DNA from: VBDM01 sp964430565
GTDB lineage: Bacteria > Pseudomonadota > Gammaproteobacteria > Burkholderiales > SG8-39
Direction of reading: 5' to 3'
Assembly (NCBI GenBank): GCA_964430565.1
Contig: CAYSFD010000048.1
Location: 62,001 to 126,000, forward strand
DNA: 64,000 nt
Part shown: positions 44,678-52,610 of the stretch, one piece after another
How positions within the stretch are numbered: position 1 is the first letter of the stretch
How the letters are laid out: the number at the start of each line of letters is the position of its first letter
The notes under the pieces: model-generated
Database searches by the model: none
Told to the model about the DNA's origin: nothing
Seen by the model: the letters and a program-made list of their open reading frames with translations, nothing else
Translations under genes and position numbers: made by a program

Positions 44678-45827
44678 GCGCCGTCGCGGTGAGATAGATG
44701 AAGCCGCTCGAGAAGCGTCCGCTCTCCGGCACGAAGCACAGCAGATGCTGTCCTTCGCGCAACCTGCCGCTCTTCAGCAGTTCGTCGAGCATGATGTAAA
44801 TCGAGGCCGATCCGACGTTGCCCACCCATTCAAAATTGGTGAACCAGCGTTCGGGGGGAACCGGCAATCCGGCGCGAACCAGGCCGTCGGCGACCGGAGC
44901 CCGGAAATATTCCGAGGACATGTGCGGGAGGAACCAATCCACGTCCTTGCTCTTAAGCGAACGCTGCGCAATGACGCGCTGGAGCGGTTTGACGAGCGTG
45001 TACTCCACGATCTCGTCGTTGAGCAGCTTGACGTCCTGCTTCAAGACAAACAGTGATTTCTCCTCGCGCTCCCGAGGCGAGTAGCTCAACCAGCTGCGAA
45101 GTGCGCCGTCCGCCTGCTTTTCCGCACCGTAGTACATGCACGCGGGCAGTACGTGCGCGTAGGAGAAAATGTCGATCCACTCGACGCGCAGGTTGAGCCC
45201 GGGGCGAGGCGCGGGCTCGAGGAGCAAGGCGCCGGCGCCGTCGGACAGCATCCAGCGCAGAAAATCCTTTTCGAAGGAGAGCTCGGGATGCGCCTCGAGG
45301 ATCTCGGCGCCGTTGAGCGGCTCGGCACCGTAATTCTGCGCGAGCAAGCCGAGAGAGGCCACCTCCGACCCGGTCACGACGGCGTTGGGGGAGGTGCCCG
45401 ACATCACCGACATCCACCCGTACTTCAGCGCGGTGGCGCCCGAGACGCAAACGCCGGCTGTTGCCACCACCTCGCACACCGGCGCGCCGAGCTCGCCGTG
45501 AACCATGACCGCGTGATTGGGCATCAACTGGTCCGGATTCGACGTGCCGCACGCAAGGCAGGCGAGCTGATCGAGCGCAAAGCCCTCGCGGACCAGGCCC
45601 TTGACCGCGGCGGCGGTGAGTCTCGCATTGGTGTAGTTCGGTTTTCCCGTGGCCGGGTCGATCACATAGTAGCGACGGCGGATGCCGTTGCTGCGCTGGA
45701 CGATGCGGCGCGCGCGCGACGGGCGCGTGCCGACCCGGCCGAGAATCGCTTCGACCTGGTCGTTTTCGACGGGCGCGTTCGGCAGGCACACTGAGCTGCG
45801 CGTGATGTAGGCAGCGTTGCGACTCAT
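44670..45827 (-). CDS. darB: DarB-type 3-oxoacyl-ACP synthase III
   Basis: 385 residues of the KAS III fold, start ATG 45827. Cys127 (TAGVCVSGA), the His of LPHMSSEY and the Asn of WVGNVGSAS form the triad. DarB enzymes condense a beta-ketoacyl thioester with a second acyl chain into a cyclohexanedione, which DarA turns into a dialkylresorcinol. Pairing with darA, 20 bases upstream, supports this role over ordinary FabH. The frame is open far upstream of the true start. Confidence 0.88.
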   Translation of the reverse strand: MSRNAAYITRSSVCLPNAPVENDQVEAILGRVGTRPSRARRIVQRSNGIRRRYYVIDPATGKPNYTNARLTAAAVKGLVREGFALDQLACLACGTSNPDQLMPNHAVMVHGELGAPVCEVVATAGVCVSGATALKYGWMSVMSGTSPNAVVTGSEVASLGLLAQNYGAEPLNGAEILEAHPELSFEKDFLRWMLSDGAGALLLEPAPRPGLNLRVEWIDIFSYAHVLPACMYYGAEKQADGALRSWLSYSPREREEKSLFVLKQDVKLLNDEIVEYTLVKPLQRVIAQRSLKSKDVDWFLPHMSSEYFRAPVADGLVRAGLPVPPERWFTNFEWVGNVGSASIYIMLDELLKSGRLREGQHLLCFVPESGRFSSGFIYLTATAHA

Positions 45828-45847
45828 GGGATTCTTCCGCGACTCCC

Positions 45848-46765
45848 TTAATGCCCCGAGGGAAGCTCGAAGTACGCCCTTTGCGATTCCAACCGCCGCG
45901 AGACGAGCGGCCGCATCAGCCGCTGTACGAGCAGGCTTGCCGGCACCAGGGCCAGGATCACCGCGACGAGATAGACGCAAAACAACGCAAGCAGCAGCGT
46001 GCGGCCGGGCGAGCCCGGCGCCCCTCCGTGGCGGATCAGGCGCGACCACAGCGAAAACACGCGCTGTCCCGCGCGCTCGCTGAAAATCAATCGCGGATCG
46101 ACTCGCGCGGCGCCCAGCCCGGCGAGCATTGGAGAATCCTCTCGCTCGCGATCTGTACGGAGCGCATTCAGCAATGCCCGGCCGAAGCGATCCGCGTTCG
46201 CAATCTCTTCTTCCGCCACGCCTGCTGCGGGTAAGCCCAAGAAAGCGTCGCGCCGCCCGGTGAGGAGCCAACGCGGCGTGGTAAGGAAAGTCGCGAGCGT
46301 CCCGCCCTGGTCGATGAACGCCACGTTGTCGCGCAGCTGCCCGCCCGCTTCCTGGATCAGGCGCTTGACCGTCTCCTGCGCCGAGAGCCACATGTTGCGG
46401 CACGCGATCACGGTCACGACCGGCCGGCCGCGCAGCAGCCGCTTTCCGGTCTCGCTTTTCAGGAACGCGGTCATCGGGCCCGACGGCGCGAGATACCACA
46501 CCTGATATGCGAGGATGACGAGATCGAAGCGCTCGTCCGCGCGCACGGAGAAAGGCTCGAGCGCCGGCGGCTCAAGCAGCACCGTCTCAGGCATCGCGTC
46601 GAGAAAACGCCAGAGCGGCCAGGGAAACGGATACGACGGGCTCGGACGAAGCGTCTCTTCGACGAGCTCCACGTTGTCTGCCTCGGCGAGCGGCGACACC
46701 AGGCGGCGCGCCACCCGGGCGAGCTGACCGGTCTGCGAAAAGTGCACCAGCAAAACGCGTTTCAT
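45848..46765 (-). CDS. darA: DarA-type dialkylresorcinol condensing/aromatising enzyme
   Basis: 305 residues. The flavodoxin-like N-terminus (KRVLLVHFSQTGQLARVAR) provides the FMN phosphate loop. The rest matches the dialkylresorcinol condensing enzyme family, and a C-terminal hydrophobic helix (about 255-280) suggests membrane attachment. Known DarA proteins oxidise the DarB product to the aromatic resorcinol. ATG 46765 opens the cluster, 127 bases after pcnB, room for a separate promoter. Confidence 0.88.
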   Translation of the reverse strand: MKRVLLVHFSQTGQLARVARRLVSPLAEADNVELVEETLRPSPSYPFPWPLWRFLDAMPETVLLEPPALEPFSVRADERFDLVILAYQVWYLAPSGPMTAFLKSETGKRLLRGRPVVTVIACRNMWLSAQETVKRLIQEAGGQLRDNVAFIDQGGTLATFLTTPRWLLTGRRDAFLGLPAAGVAEEEIANADRFGRALLNALRTDREREDSPMLAGLGAARVDPRLIFSERAGQRVFSLWSRLIRHGGAPGSPGRTLLLALFCVYLVAVILALVPASLLVQRLMRPLVSRRLESQRAYFELPSGH

Positions 46766-46892
46766 GTACCGAGCTTCATGTTCCGATCGGCGCCGGAATT
46801 CCCCGAAGGTGTGCTCCCCTAAGAGGATAACCTGCGGGGTGTCGGGTGTCATCGGATTTTTCTCCCGCCTGTCGCTCCTGAGCGTTGCGATC

Positions 46893-48218
46893 TCAGGTAG
46901 GCGCGGCGTCCGGCGGCGGTAATGCAGCTTTCCCGCGGCGCCTGCGCCGACGGCGCTGGTGATCTCCCGGCTGCGGTGCAAGCAGCATCGACTGGCGTTC
47001 GGCTTCGGCTGCGTGCTGAAACCTCTCCCACCATTGCGAGAGTTCCTCGGGCGCCTCGCCGCTCGCCGTCCTGAGCACGAGGAAGTCGAATCCGGCGCGG
47101 AATCTCTCCTGCGCTATGAGGCCAAAGGGACGGCGGCCGCTCCTTTGCTCGAAGCGCGGCTGCAGCGCCCAGATCTCCTTCATCACGGCGGTGAAGCGGC
47201 GCGGAATGGCGAGCTTGTCGGTCTGGATGTCGAGCACGGCGTCCATCGCCTGGAAGAGCGCCGGGATGGGCTTCAGTCCACGCTGCGCTTTTTTCCAGGC
47301 CGCGAGCACCTCGTGCCACAGAAGCGCCGCAAAGAGAAACGCGGGTGATATCGACTTCTCCGAACGCACGCGGCTGTCGGTCTGCTCGAGCGCGAGAAAG
47401 ACGAAGCGCTCACCCATGGGCTGCTCGAAAATGACATCGAGCAGCGGCAGCAGGCCGTGGTGCAGGCCCAGGCTGCGCAACTGGCGCAAGCTCGTCGCCG
47501 CGTGCCCCGAGAGCAGCAGCTTGTGCATTTCCTCGTAAACCCGCGACGGCGGCACGTTCTCCAGAAGGTGCGCCATCTCGCTGATGGGCTTGCGCGTGCG
47601 CTCGTCAATGGCGAAGCCGAGCTTCGCGGCAAAGCGCGCGGCGCGCAGCATCCTCACCGGGTCCTCGCGGTAGCGCTCGCGCGCATCGCCGATGATGCGG
47701 ACCGACTTGCGCCGCAGATCCCTCAGACCGTCGTGGTAATCGAGGATGGTTTCGTTGGAGGGGTCGTAGTATAGGGCGTTGACCGTCAAGTCGCGCCGGA
47801 TGGCGTCGTCCTCGCGGCTGCCGTAGATGTTGTCGCGCACTACGCGACCGTGTTCGTCGGTCTCGGACGCGGTGCGCGCGCGAAAAGTCGAGACCTCCAC
47901 GGTTTCCTCGCCGAACATCACGTGCGCGAGCTTGAAGCGCCGGCCGATCAGGCGCGAGCGCCGGAAGAGCTTGTGTACGTCCTCGGGATCGGCGTCGGTG
48001 GCGACGTCGAAGTCCTTGGGGCGCAGGCCGAGCAGCAGGTCGCGCACCGCGCCGCCGACGACGTACGCCGCATAGCCGCGGCTTTGCAGCGTTTCGCAGA
48101 CTTTGCGTGCGCTCTGCGAGATCGCTTCGCGGCCGACGCCGTGCCGCTCTTTGGCGATGACTTTCGGCCCGGGGCCGGAACCGAGCCGAAGAACGCGTTG
48201 GATGAATTTCTTGATCAA
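46893..48218 (-). CDS. pcnB: Poly(A) polymerase
   Basis: Adds 3' poly(A) tails that mark RNA for decay. 441 residues. VVGGAVRDLLLGLRPKDFDVAT holds the nucleotidyltransferase GG and DxD motifs, RRDLTVNALYYD and RMLRAARFAAKLGF follow, and an Arg-rich tail (QRRRRRRRGK) suits RNA binding. No ATG or GTG fits, so translation seems to start at TTG 48218, overlapping the stop of the ABC ATPase gene (TTGA). E. coli pcnB also uses a weak start codon. Confidence 0.94.
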   Translation of the reverse strand: MIKKFIQRVLRLGSGPGPKVIAKERHGVGREAISQSARKVCETLQSRGYAAYVVGGAVRDLLLGLRPKDFDVATDADPEDVHKLFRRSRLIGRRFKLAHVMFGEETVEVSTFRARTASETDEHGRVVRDNIYGSREDDAIRRDLTVNALYYDPSNETILDYHDGLRDLRRKSVRIIGDARERYREDPVRMLRAARFAAKLGFAIDERTRKPISEMAHLLENVPPSRVYEEMHKLLLSGHAATSLRQLRSLGLHHGLLPLLDVIFEQPMGERFVFLALEQTDSRVRSEKSISPAFLFAALLWHEVLAAWKKAQRGLKPIPALFQAMDAVLDIQTDKLAIPRRFTAVMKEIWALQPRFEQRSGRRPFGLIAQERFRAGFDFLVLRTASGEAPEELSQWWERFQHAAEAERQSMLLAPQPGDHQRRRRRRRGKAALPPPDAAPT

Positions 48219-48964
48219 GCGGGCAGGAAACCTTGCGGGGCGGCCGCCTCAAGCCGGCATTGGTACAGCGCCTCGAGATTGGCTTGAGTGAGCATGTCGC
48301 TTGAGCGGCCGAGGCTCGCGCGGCCCGCATCATACAGCAAAAGCGAAAAGCCGCAGTGCCGCGCTGCGTGTCCCGGCTCGTGCAGCGCGGCGAGCACCGT
48401 TTTTCCGTCGGCGGCGCACCCGGACAAAGTCCGCATCACCTGTCCCTGGTGGCGCAGGTCCAGGTGCTGCAGCGGTTCGTCGAGGAGCAGAATGTCCGCG
48501 TCCTGCAGCAGGACCTGCGCGATGCGCGCCCGCTGGCGCTCTCCGCCCGAGAGCGTACGGTACGCCTGCGACGAACGATCGACGAGATCGAGCTCGGTGA
48601 GCCGGCGGCGCGCGAGCGCCGCGCCTTCTTCGTCGCGGCCCCAGGCGCTCCTCGAGTGCGGGTAGCGACCGAGCATGACGTAGTCCAAGACGCTGCCCCA
48701 GAAGTCCGTGTCCTCATCCTGGAGCAGCACGGCGATGCGCGGGGCGAGCTCGCCCCGCCGGTAAGCGGCGAGCGGCGTCCCGTCGAGCGCCACCGTGCCC
48801 GATTGCGGTGCGCGCAGTCCGGCGAGCACGAGGATCAGGCTCGTTTTTCCGGAGCCGTTGCGCCCGAGCAAGGCCCAGCATTGGCCGGGAGCGAGCGAGA
48901 GGTCGAGCGCGCGGATCAGCTCGCGGTTTCCGGCCGACAGACCGAGTCCGGCTGTTTCCAGCAT
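48215..48964 (-). CDS. ABC transporter ATPase, FecE/BtuD type
   Basis: 249 residues. Walker A GRNGSGKTS, signature LSGGERQRARIAQ and Walker B ILLLDEPLQHLD are intact. Start ATG 48964 overlaps the permease stop (TGATG). It powers uptake of siderophore, heme or cobalamin together with the permease. The frame is open far upstream, but the N-terminus MLETAGLGLSAG fits the family. It ends overlapping the pcnB start. Confidence 0.92.
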   Translation of the reverse strand: MLETAGLGLSAGNRELIRALDLSLAPGQCWALLGRNGSGKTSLILVLAGLRAPQSGTVALDGTPLAAYRRGELAPRIAVLLQDEDTDFWGSVLDYVMLGRYPHSRSAWGRDEEGAALARRRLTELDLVDRSSQAYRTLSGGERQRARIAQVLLQDADILLLDEPLQHLDLRHQGQVMRTLSGCAADGKTVLAALHEPGHAARHCGFSLLLYDAGRASLGRSSDMLTQANLEALYQCRLEAAAPQGFLPA

Positions 48965-49923
48965 CAGCGCAGCCTCACCAGGAGGACGAGCAGCACCGGC
49001 ATCCCGACGAGCGCGGTGATGACCCCGACCGGGAGCTCGGCGGGCGCCGCCACCGTGCGGGCGAGCGTGTCGGCCAGCGCGAGCAGGCTCCCCCCAAGGC
49101 ATACAGCGAGCGGCAGCAAAGCGGCGTGGCGGTGCACCCCGCATAGGCGCAGCAGGTGCGGCACCACCAGTCCCACAAAACCGATCGCGCCGCCGAGCAG
49201 CACCGCGGCGACCGTAGCCACGGTCGCGCAGCCGAAGGCAATCGACTGAAGCCGCGTTACCGCGATGCCGAGCGAGCGCGCCTTGTCTTCGCCGAGAATC
49301 AGCACGTCGAGCGCGGCGGACTGGGAAAATGCGAGCGCCGCGCATGCCGCGAGCACGACCAGCGCGCCGGTCGGGTCGCCCGCCGGCGAGAGGTCCCCGA
49401 GCAGCCAGAAGAGCATGCCCTGCAGTTGCGAGGAGGGCGCGAGCGAAAGCATCAGGCCCACGAGCGCGCCGAATCCCGAAGCGAGCGCGACGCCGGTGAG
49501 CAGCACCCTGTAGGGATTCCATCCCGAGCGCCCCAAGGAGAATGCGAAGACCGCGCCGGCCGCGATCGAGGCGCCGGCGAGCGCTGCGAGATTCAAGCCC
49601 GCGGCGGCGACCCCGAGCAACATCGCCGCGAGCGCGCCCGCCGCGGCGCCGCCCGAGACGCCGAGAATCGTGGGATCGGCGAGAGGGTTTCTGAGGAGCA
49701 CCTGGAGCAGCGCGCCGGCGAGGGCAAGCAACCCCCCACAGGCGAACGCTGCCAGCGCTCGTGGCGCGCGCACACCCCATACGATTTCGCGCGCGATTTC
49801 GTCGCCGCGTCCCATAAGCGCATCGGCGAGCTGCGCGACGCCCAGATCGACGCTGCCGAAGCCAATCGCGAGCGCCAGGCTCGCCGGAACGAGCGCGACG
49901 ACCACGAGTGCGACGGGCTTCAT
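48964..49923 (-). CDS. FecCD/BtuC-type ABC permease
   Basis: 319 residues with about ten helices and the family motifs LRNPLADPTILGVSGGAA, GLVVPHLLR and AELPVGVITALVGMPVL. The start is ATG 49923 (MKPVALVVV). An ATG at 49941 adds six residues lying in a repeat. Substrate class is iron-siderophore, heme or vitamin B12. No binding protein or TonB receptor lies in the window and I see no cobalamin riboswitch in the 112 bases upstream. Confidence 0.92.
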   Translation of the reverse strand: MKPVALVVVALVPASLALAIGFGSVDLGVAQLADALMGRGDEIAREIVWGVRAPRALAAFACGGLLALAGALLQVLLRNPLADPTILGVSGGAAAGALAAMLLGVAAAGLNLAALAGASIAAGAVFAFSLGRSGWNPYRVLLTGVALASGFGALVGLMLSLAPSSQLQGMLFWLLGDLSPAGDPTGALVVLAACAALAFSQSAALDVLILGEDKARSLGIAVTRLQSIAFGCATVATVAAVLLGGAIGFVGLVVPHLLRLCGVHRHAALLPLAVCLGGSLLALADTLARTVAAPAELPVGVITALVGMPVLLVLLVRLR

Positions 49924-49927
49924 CCTG

Positions 49928-50012
49928 GTAGCGTGCGCCATGCACACGCGTTGAAACCGCCGTGCTGCGCCGAACCCGCGCGCTCCGTCGACGTGCGCAT
50001 GGCGCACGCTAC
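49928..50012. repeat. Inverted repeat, REP/MITE-like
   Basis: Arms at 49928-49948 and 49992-50012 match over 20 of 21 bases, including the perfect 16-base core GTAGCGTGCGCCATGC / GCATGGCGCACGCTAC. They fill most of the gap between the HAD gene and the FecCD permease. GTGCGC-rich palindromes of this kind are dispersed in betaproteobacterial genomes. The transcript can fold into a long stem upstream of the permease gene. Confidence 0.65.
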
Positions 50013-50035
50013 GCATTGCCCGGACACGGCGGCTT

Positions 50036-50710
50036 TCACGCGAGGCTGATGACCTGCCAGCCCCGAGCGAGCGCTTCGCCGCGCAGGGTCTCGTCGGGGT
50101 CCACCGCGACGGGGTGCGTGACGCGCTCGAGCAGCGGCAGATCGTTGTGCGAGTCGCTGTAGAACCAGCTCGCCGCAAACGACGCGAGCGTCCGGCCGCG
50201 CTCGCCCAGCCACTCGGCGAGCCGCGTCACCTTGCCCTGGCGGAAGCAGGGCGTTCCGGAAGGCTTTCCGGTGAATCTTCCATCGCGCACCTCCAGCTCG
50301 GTCGCGAGCAGGTGATCGACGCCGAACGCGCGCGCGATCGGCGCGGTGATGAAGGCGTTGGTGGAAGTCAGGATCGCGCAGAGATGGCCCTCTCGAAGAT
50401 GTCGCTGCACGAGCTCCATCCCCTTCGCCCGGATCATGGGTTGCACTTTGGACCGCATGAACTCCGCGTGCCATTCGTTTAGCTTCGCGCGGGGGTAGCT
50501 CGCAAGCGGCGCGAGCTGGAAATCGAGAAACTCGTGAATGTCCAGCCTGCCGGCTTTGTATTGACGGAAGAACAGGTCGTTCCTCCCTTCGTACTCGCCG
50601 CGTTCAAGGACGCCGCGTTCGATCAGGTACTGCGCCCATTCATAGTCGCTGTCCCCGGAGAGCAGGGTGTTGTCGAGATCGAACAGCGCGATTTCCGTTT
50701 CCGAGCGCAT
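50036..50710 (-). CDS. HAD-superfamily (HAD-IB) hydrolase
   Basis: 224 residues. The nucleophile motif FDLDNTLL, the Thr of AILTSTNAF, the Lys region and the acidic SDSHNDLPLL complete a SerB-like HAD-IB phosphatase. The substrate is unknown. It overlaps the hda stop (TGATG), and hda-HAD-pcnB is a familiar betaproteobacterial order. Here the ABC transporter sits between HAD and pcnB. Confidence 0.9.
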   Translation of the reverse strand: MRSETEIALFDLDNTLLSGDSDYEWAQYLIERGVLERGEYEGRNDLFFRQYKAGRLDIHEFLDFQLAPLASYPRAKLNEWHAEFMRSKVQPMIRAKGMELVQRHLREGHLCAILTSTNAFITAPIARAFGVDHLLATELEVRDGRFTGKPSGTPCFRQGKVTRLAEWLGERGRTLASFAASWFYSDSHNDLPLLERVTHPVAVDPDETLRGEALARGWQVISLA

Positions 50711-51390
50711 CAGCTGCTTGCCGCCCGCTCGGCGAGCGCGCGCAGCGCTTCCTTCAGGAGCGGCAGGGTGATCGGGCGCTTGCGCTCGAGCGAAACCTTG
50801 TCCAGGGCGTCGAGCATCGCGATCTGAGTGCCCATGTCTCGATCGAAGTGAGTGAGGAGGTGGCGGATCAAGTCCTCGGCGACCGCCATTCCGCGTGCGG
50901 CGGCGTGCTCGCGCAGCGCCGCGGCTTTTTCCGCGTCGTTCAAGGAATGGAGCTGAAGCACGATTCCCGATGCGAGGCGGGAGCGCAAATCCGGCCGCAG
51001 AGCGAGCTGCGCAGGCGGCACCTCGCCGCTCGCCGCGAGCGCTCCATCGGAAGCGCGCAGGCGGTTGCACAGGTCGAACAGGGCGATCTGCCCCGGCCCG
51101 TCGAGCCGTGCGACGTCGTCCACTGCGGCGGCTTCGAGCGCGCCGGTGCGCCCCCAGTCGGTGTTCCACGTCGGGATATAAGCCGCGGCGCGCCCCGCCG
51201 TGGCCGCCTCGGCGAAGCCGCGCAAGAGGTGCGTCTTGCCGCTTCCGCGCGCCCCCCAGAGAAAGACGAAGCGCTCGCCGCCCTCGAGCGCTTCGCGCAG
51301 GGCCCTGAGCGCGGCGCCGTTTCTCCCCGGGAAAAAGTTCTCCAGAGTGGGCGGTGGCGGGGGTGCGAACTCGAGCAGCAACTGTTGCAT
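50710..51390 (-). CDS. hda: DnaA regulatory inactivator Hda
   Basis: 226 residues. The N-terminal QLLLEF is the sliding-clamp binding motif. The DnaA-like AAA+ domain has Walker A GARGSGKTH. Hda with the clamp stimulates ATP hydrolysis by DnaA after initiation. ATG 51390 places the clamp motif at residues 3-8; a GTG six bases upstream is less likely. It diverges from purM and is co-translated with the HAD gene. Confidence 0.93.
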   Translation of the reverse strand: MQQLLLEFAPPPPPTLENFFPGRNGAALRALREALEGGERFVFLWGARGSGKTHLLRGFAEAATAGRAAAYIPTWNTDWGRTGALEAAAVDDVARLDGPGQIALFDLCNRLRASDGALAASGEVPPAQLALRPDLRSRLASGIVLQLHSLNDAEKAAALREHAAARGMAVAEDLIRHLLTHFDRDMGTQIAMLDALDKVSLERKRPITLPLLKEALRALAERAASS

Positions 51391-51480
51391 CAGCACTCAA
51401 CGCAAGACCCATCCGGACGGGCGGAGGGCATTTCGATTAAGATTCCGAGCGAAACGTATAACTTTAGCAGGGTGTCGAAA

Positions 51481-51498
51481 AAGGGGGCGCGCCCCCTT
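51481..51498. terminator. Perfect palindrome in the hda-purM divergent region
   Basis: AAGGGGGCGCGCCCCCTT is a perfect 18-base palindrome, followed on the minus strand by TTTCGAC and on the plus strand by TCTATAT. It lies 42 bases before the purM start. It may terminate antisense transcripts or fold in the purM leader. Confidence 0.4.
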
Positions 51499-51539
51499 CT
51501 ATATCCCCCATTTCAGACCCTTATAGCCGCACTTCAGTC

Positions 51540-52577
51540 TTGACCAGCAAAAAACCGATCACCTACCGCGACGCCGGTGTGGACATCGAAGCCGGCGACG
51601 CGCTGGTCGAGGCGATCAAGCCTTTCGCGAAGAGGACGCTGCGCCCTGAAGTGCTGGCCGGCATCGGCGGCTTCGGCGCGCTCGCCGAGATTCCCAAGAA
51701 TTACCGCGAGCCCGTGCTCGTCTCGGGGACCGATGGCGTGGGCACCAAGTTGAAACTCGCATTCGAGCTCGGGGTGCACGACACGATCGGCATCGACCTC
51801 GTGGCGATGAGCGTCAACGACATCCTCACCCAGGGCGCGGAGCCGCTCTTCTTTCTCGACTATTTCGCCTGCGGCAAGCTCGACGTCGCGGTCGCGACCG
51901 AAGTCGTCAAGGGCATCGCGCGGGGCTGCGAGCTTGCCGGCTGCGCGCTCATCGGCGGGGAGACCGCCGAGATGCCGGGAATGTATTCCGAAGGCGAGTA
52001 CGACCTCGCCGGATTCGCAGTTGGTGTGGTGGAGAAAAGCGCGATCGTCGACGGCCACGGCATCGGGCCCGGCGACGCCGTGCTCGGGCTTGCCGCTAGC
52101 GGCGCGCATTCCAACGGCTACTCGCTCATCCGCGCGATCCTCGAGCGCGCCAAACCCGATCTGAAGGCGGATTTCCACGGCAGAAGCCTCGGCTCCGCGC
52201 TGCTCGAGCCGACGCGCATCTACGTGAAGCCGCTGCTCGCGCTGATGCGGCAACTGCCGGTGAAGGGCATGGCGCACATCACCGGCGGTGGCCTGGTGGA
52301 GAACGTGCCGCGCGTCCTGCCCGAGACCGTGAAAGTGGTGATCTCGCGCTCGTCCTGGCCGATGCCGGCGCTGTTCCAATGGCTGCGGCGCGAAGGCGAC
52401 GTCGCCGAGACCGAGATGCAGCGCGTCTTCAATTGCGGCATCGGCATGGCGGTCGTGGTCGCGGCCGAGCACGCCGATGCGGCAGTGCGTGCCCTGTCCG
52501 GCGCCGGGGAAACGGTGTTCCGCATCGGCCGCATCGAAGTGCGCAAAGCCGCCGAGCCGCAGGTATTGATGGCCTGA
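51540..52577 (+). CDS. purM: Phosphoribosylformylglycinamidine cyclo-ligase
   Basis: AIR synthetase of purine synthesis, 345 residues. ITYRDAGVDIEAGDALV, SGTDGVGTKLKLAFE, LIGGETAEMPGMY and HITGGGLVENVPRVLP are all present. The family N-terminus begins at TTG 51540, with no ATG or GTG and no clear Shine-Dalgarno near it, so translation may be weak or leader-controlled. Confidence 0.96.
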   Translation: MTSKKPITYRDAGVDIEAGDALVEAIKPFAKRTLRPEVLAGIGGFGALAEIPKNYREPVLVSGTDGVGTKLKLAFELGVHDTIGIDLVAMSVNDILTQGAEPLFFLDYFACGKLDVAVATEVVKGIARGCELAGCALIGGETAEMPGMYSEGEYDLAGFAVGVVEKSAIVDGHGIGPGDAVLGLAASGAHSNGYSLIRAILERAKPDLKADFHGRSLGSALLEPTRIYVKPLLALMRQLPVKGMAHITGGGLVENVPRVLPETVKVVISRSSWPMPALFQWLRREGDVAETEMQRVFNCGIGMAVVVAAEHADAAVRALSGAGETVFRIGRIEVRKAAEPQVLMA

Positions 52578-52610
52578 TCGAACACCTGACCTGAAACCTG
52601 AAAGCCGAAA

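Noticed and set aside
49924..50035. Possible cobalamin riboswitch before the BtuC/FecCD permease
   Set aside because: Only 112 bases, mostly an inverted repeat, with no B12-box-like sequence.
51432..51462. TATAAC at 51457-51462 as a purM promoter
   Set aside because: No acceptable -35 hexamer at normal spacing; too weak to list.
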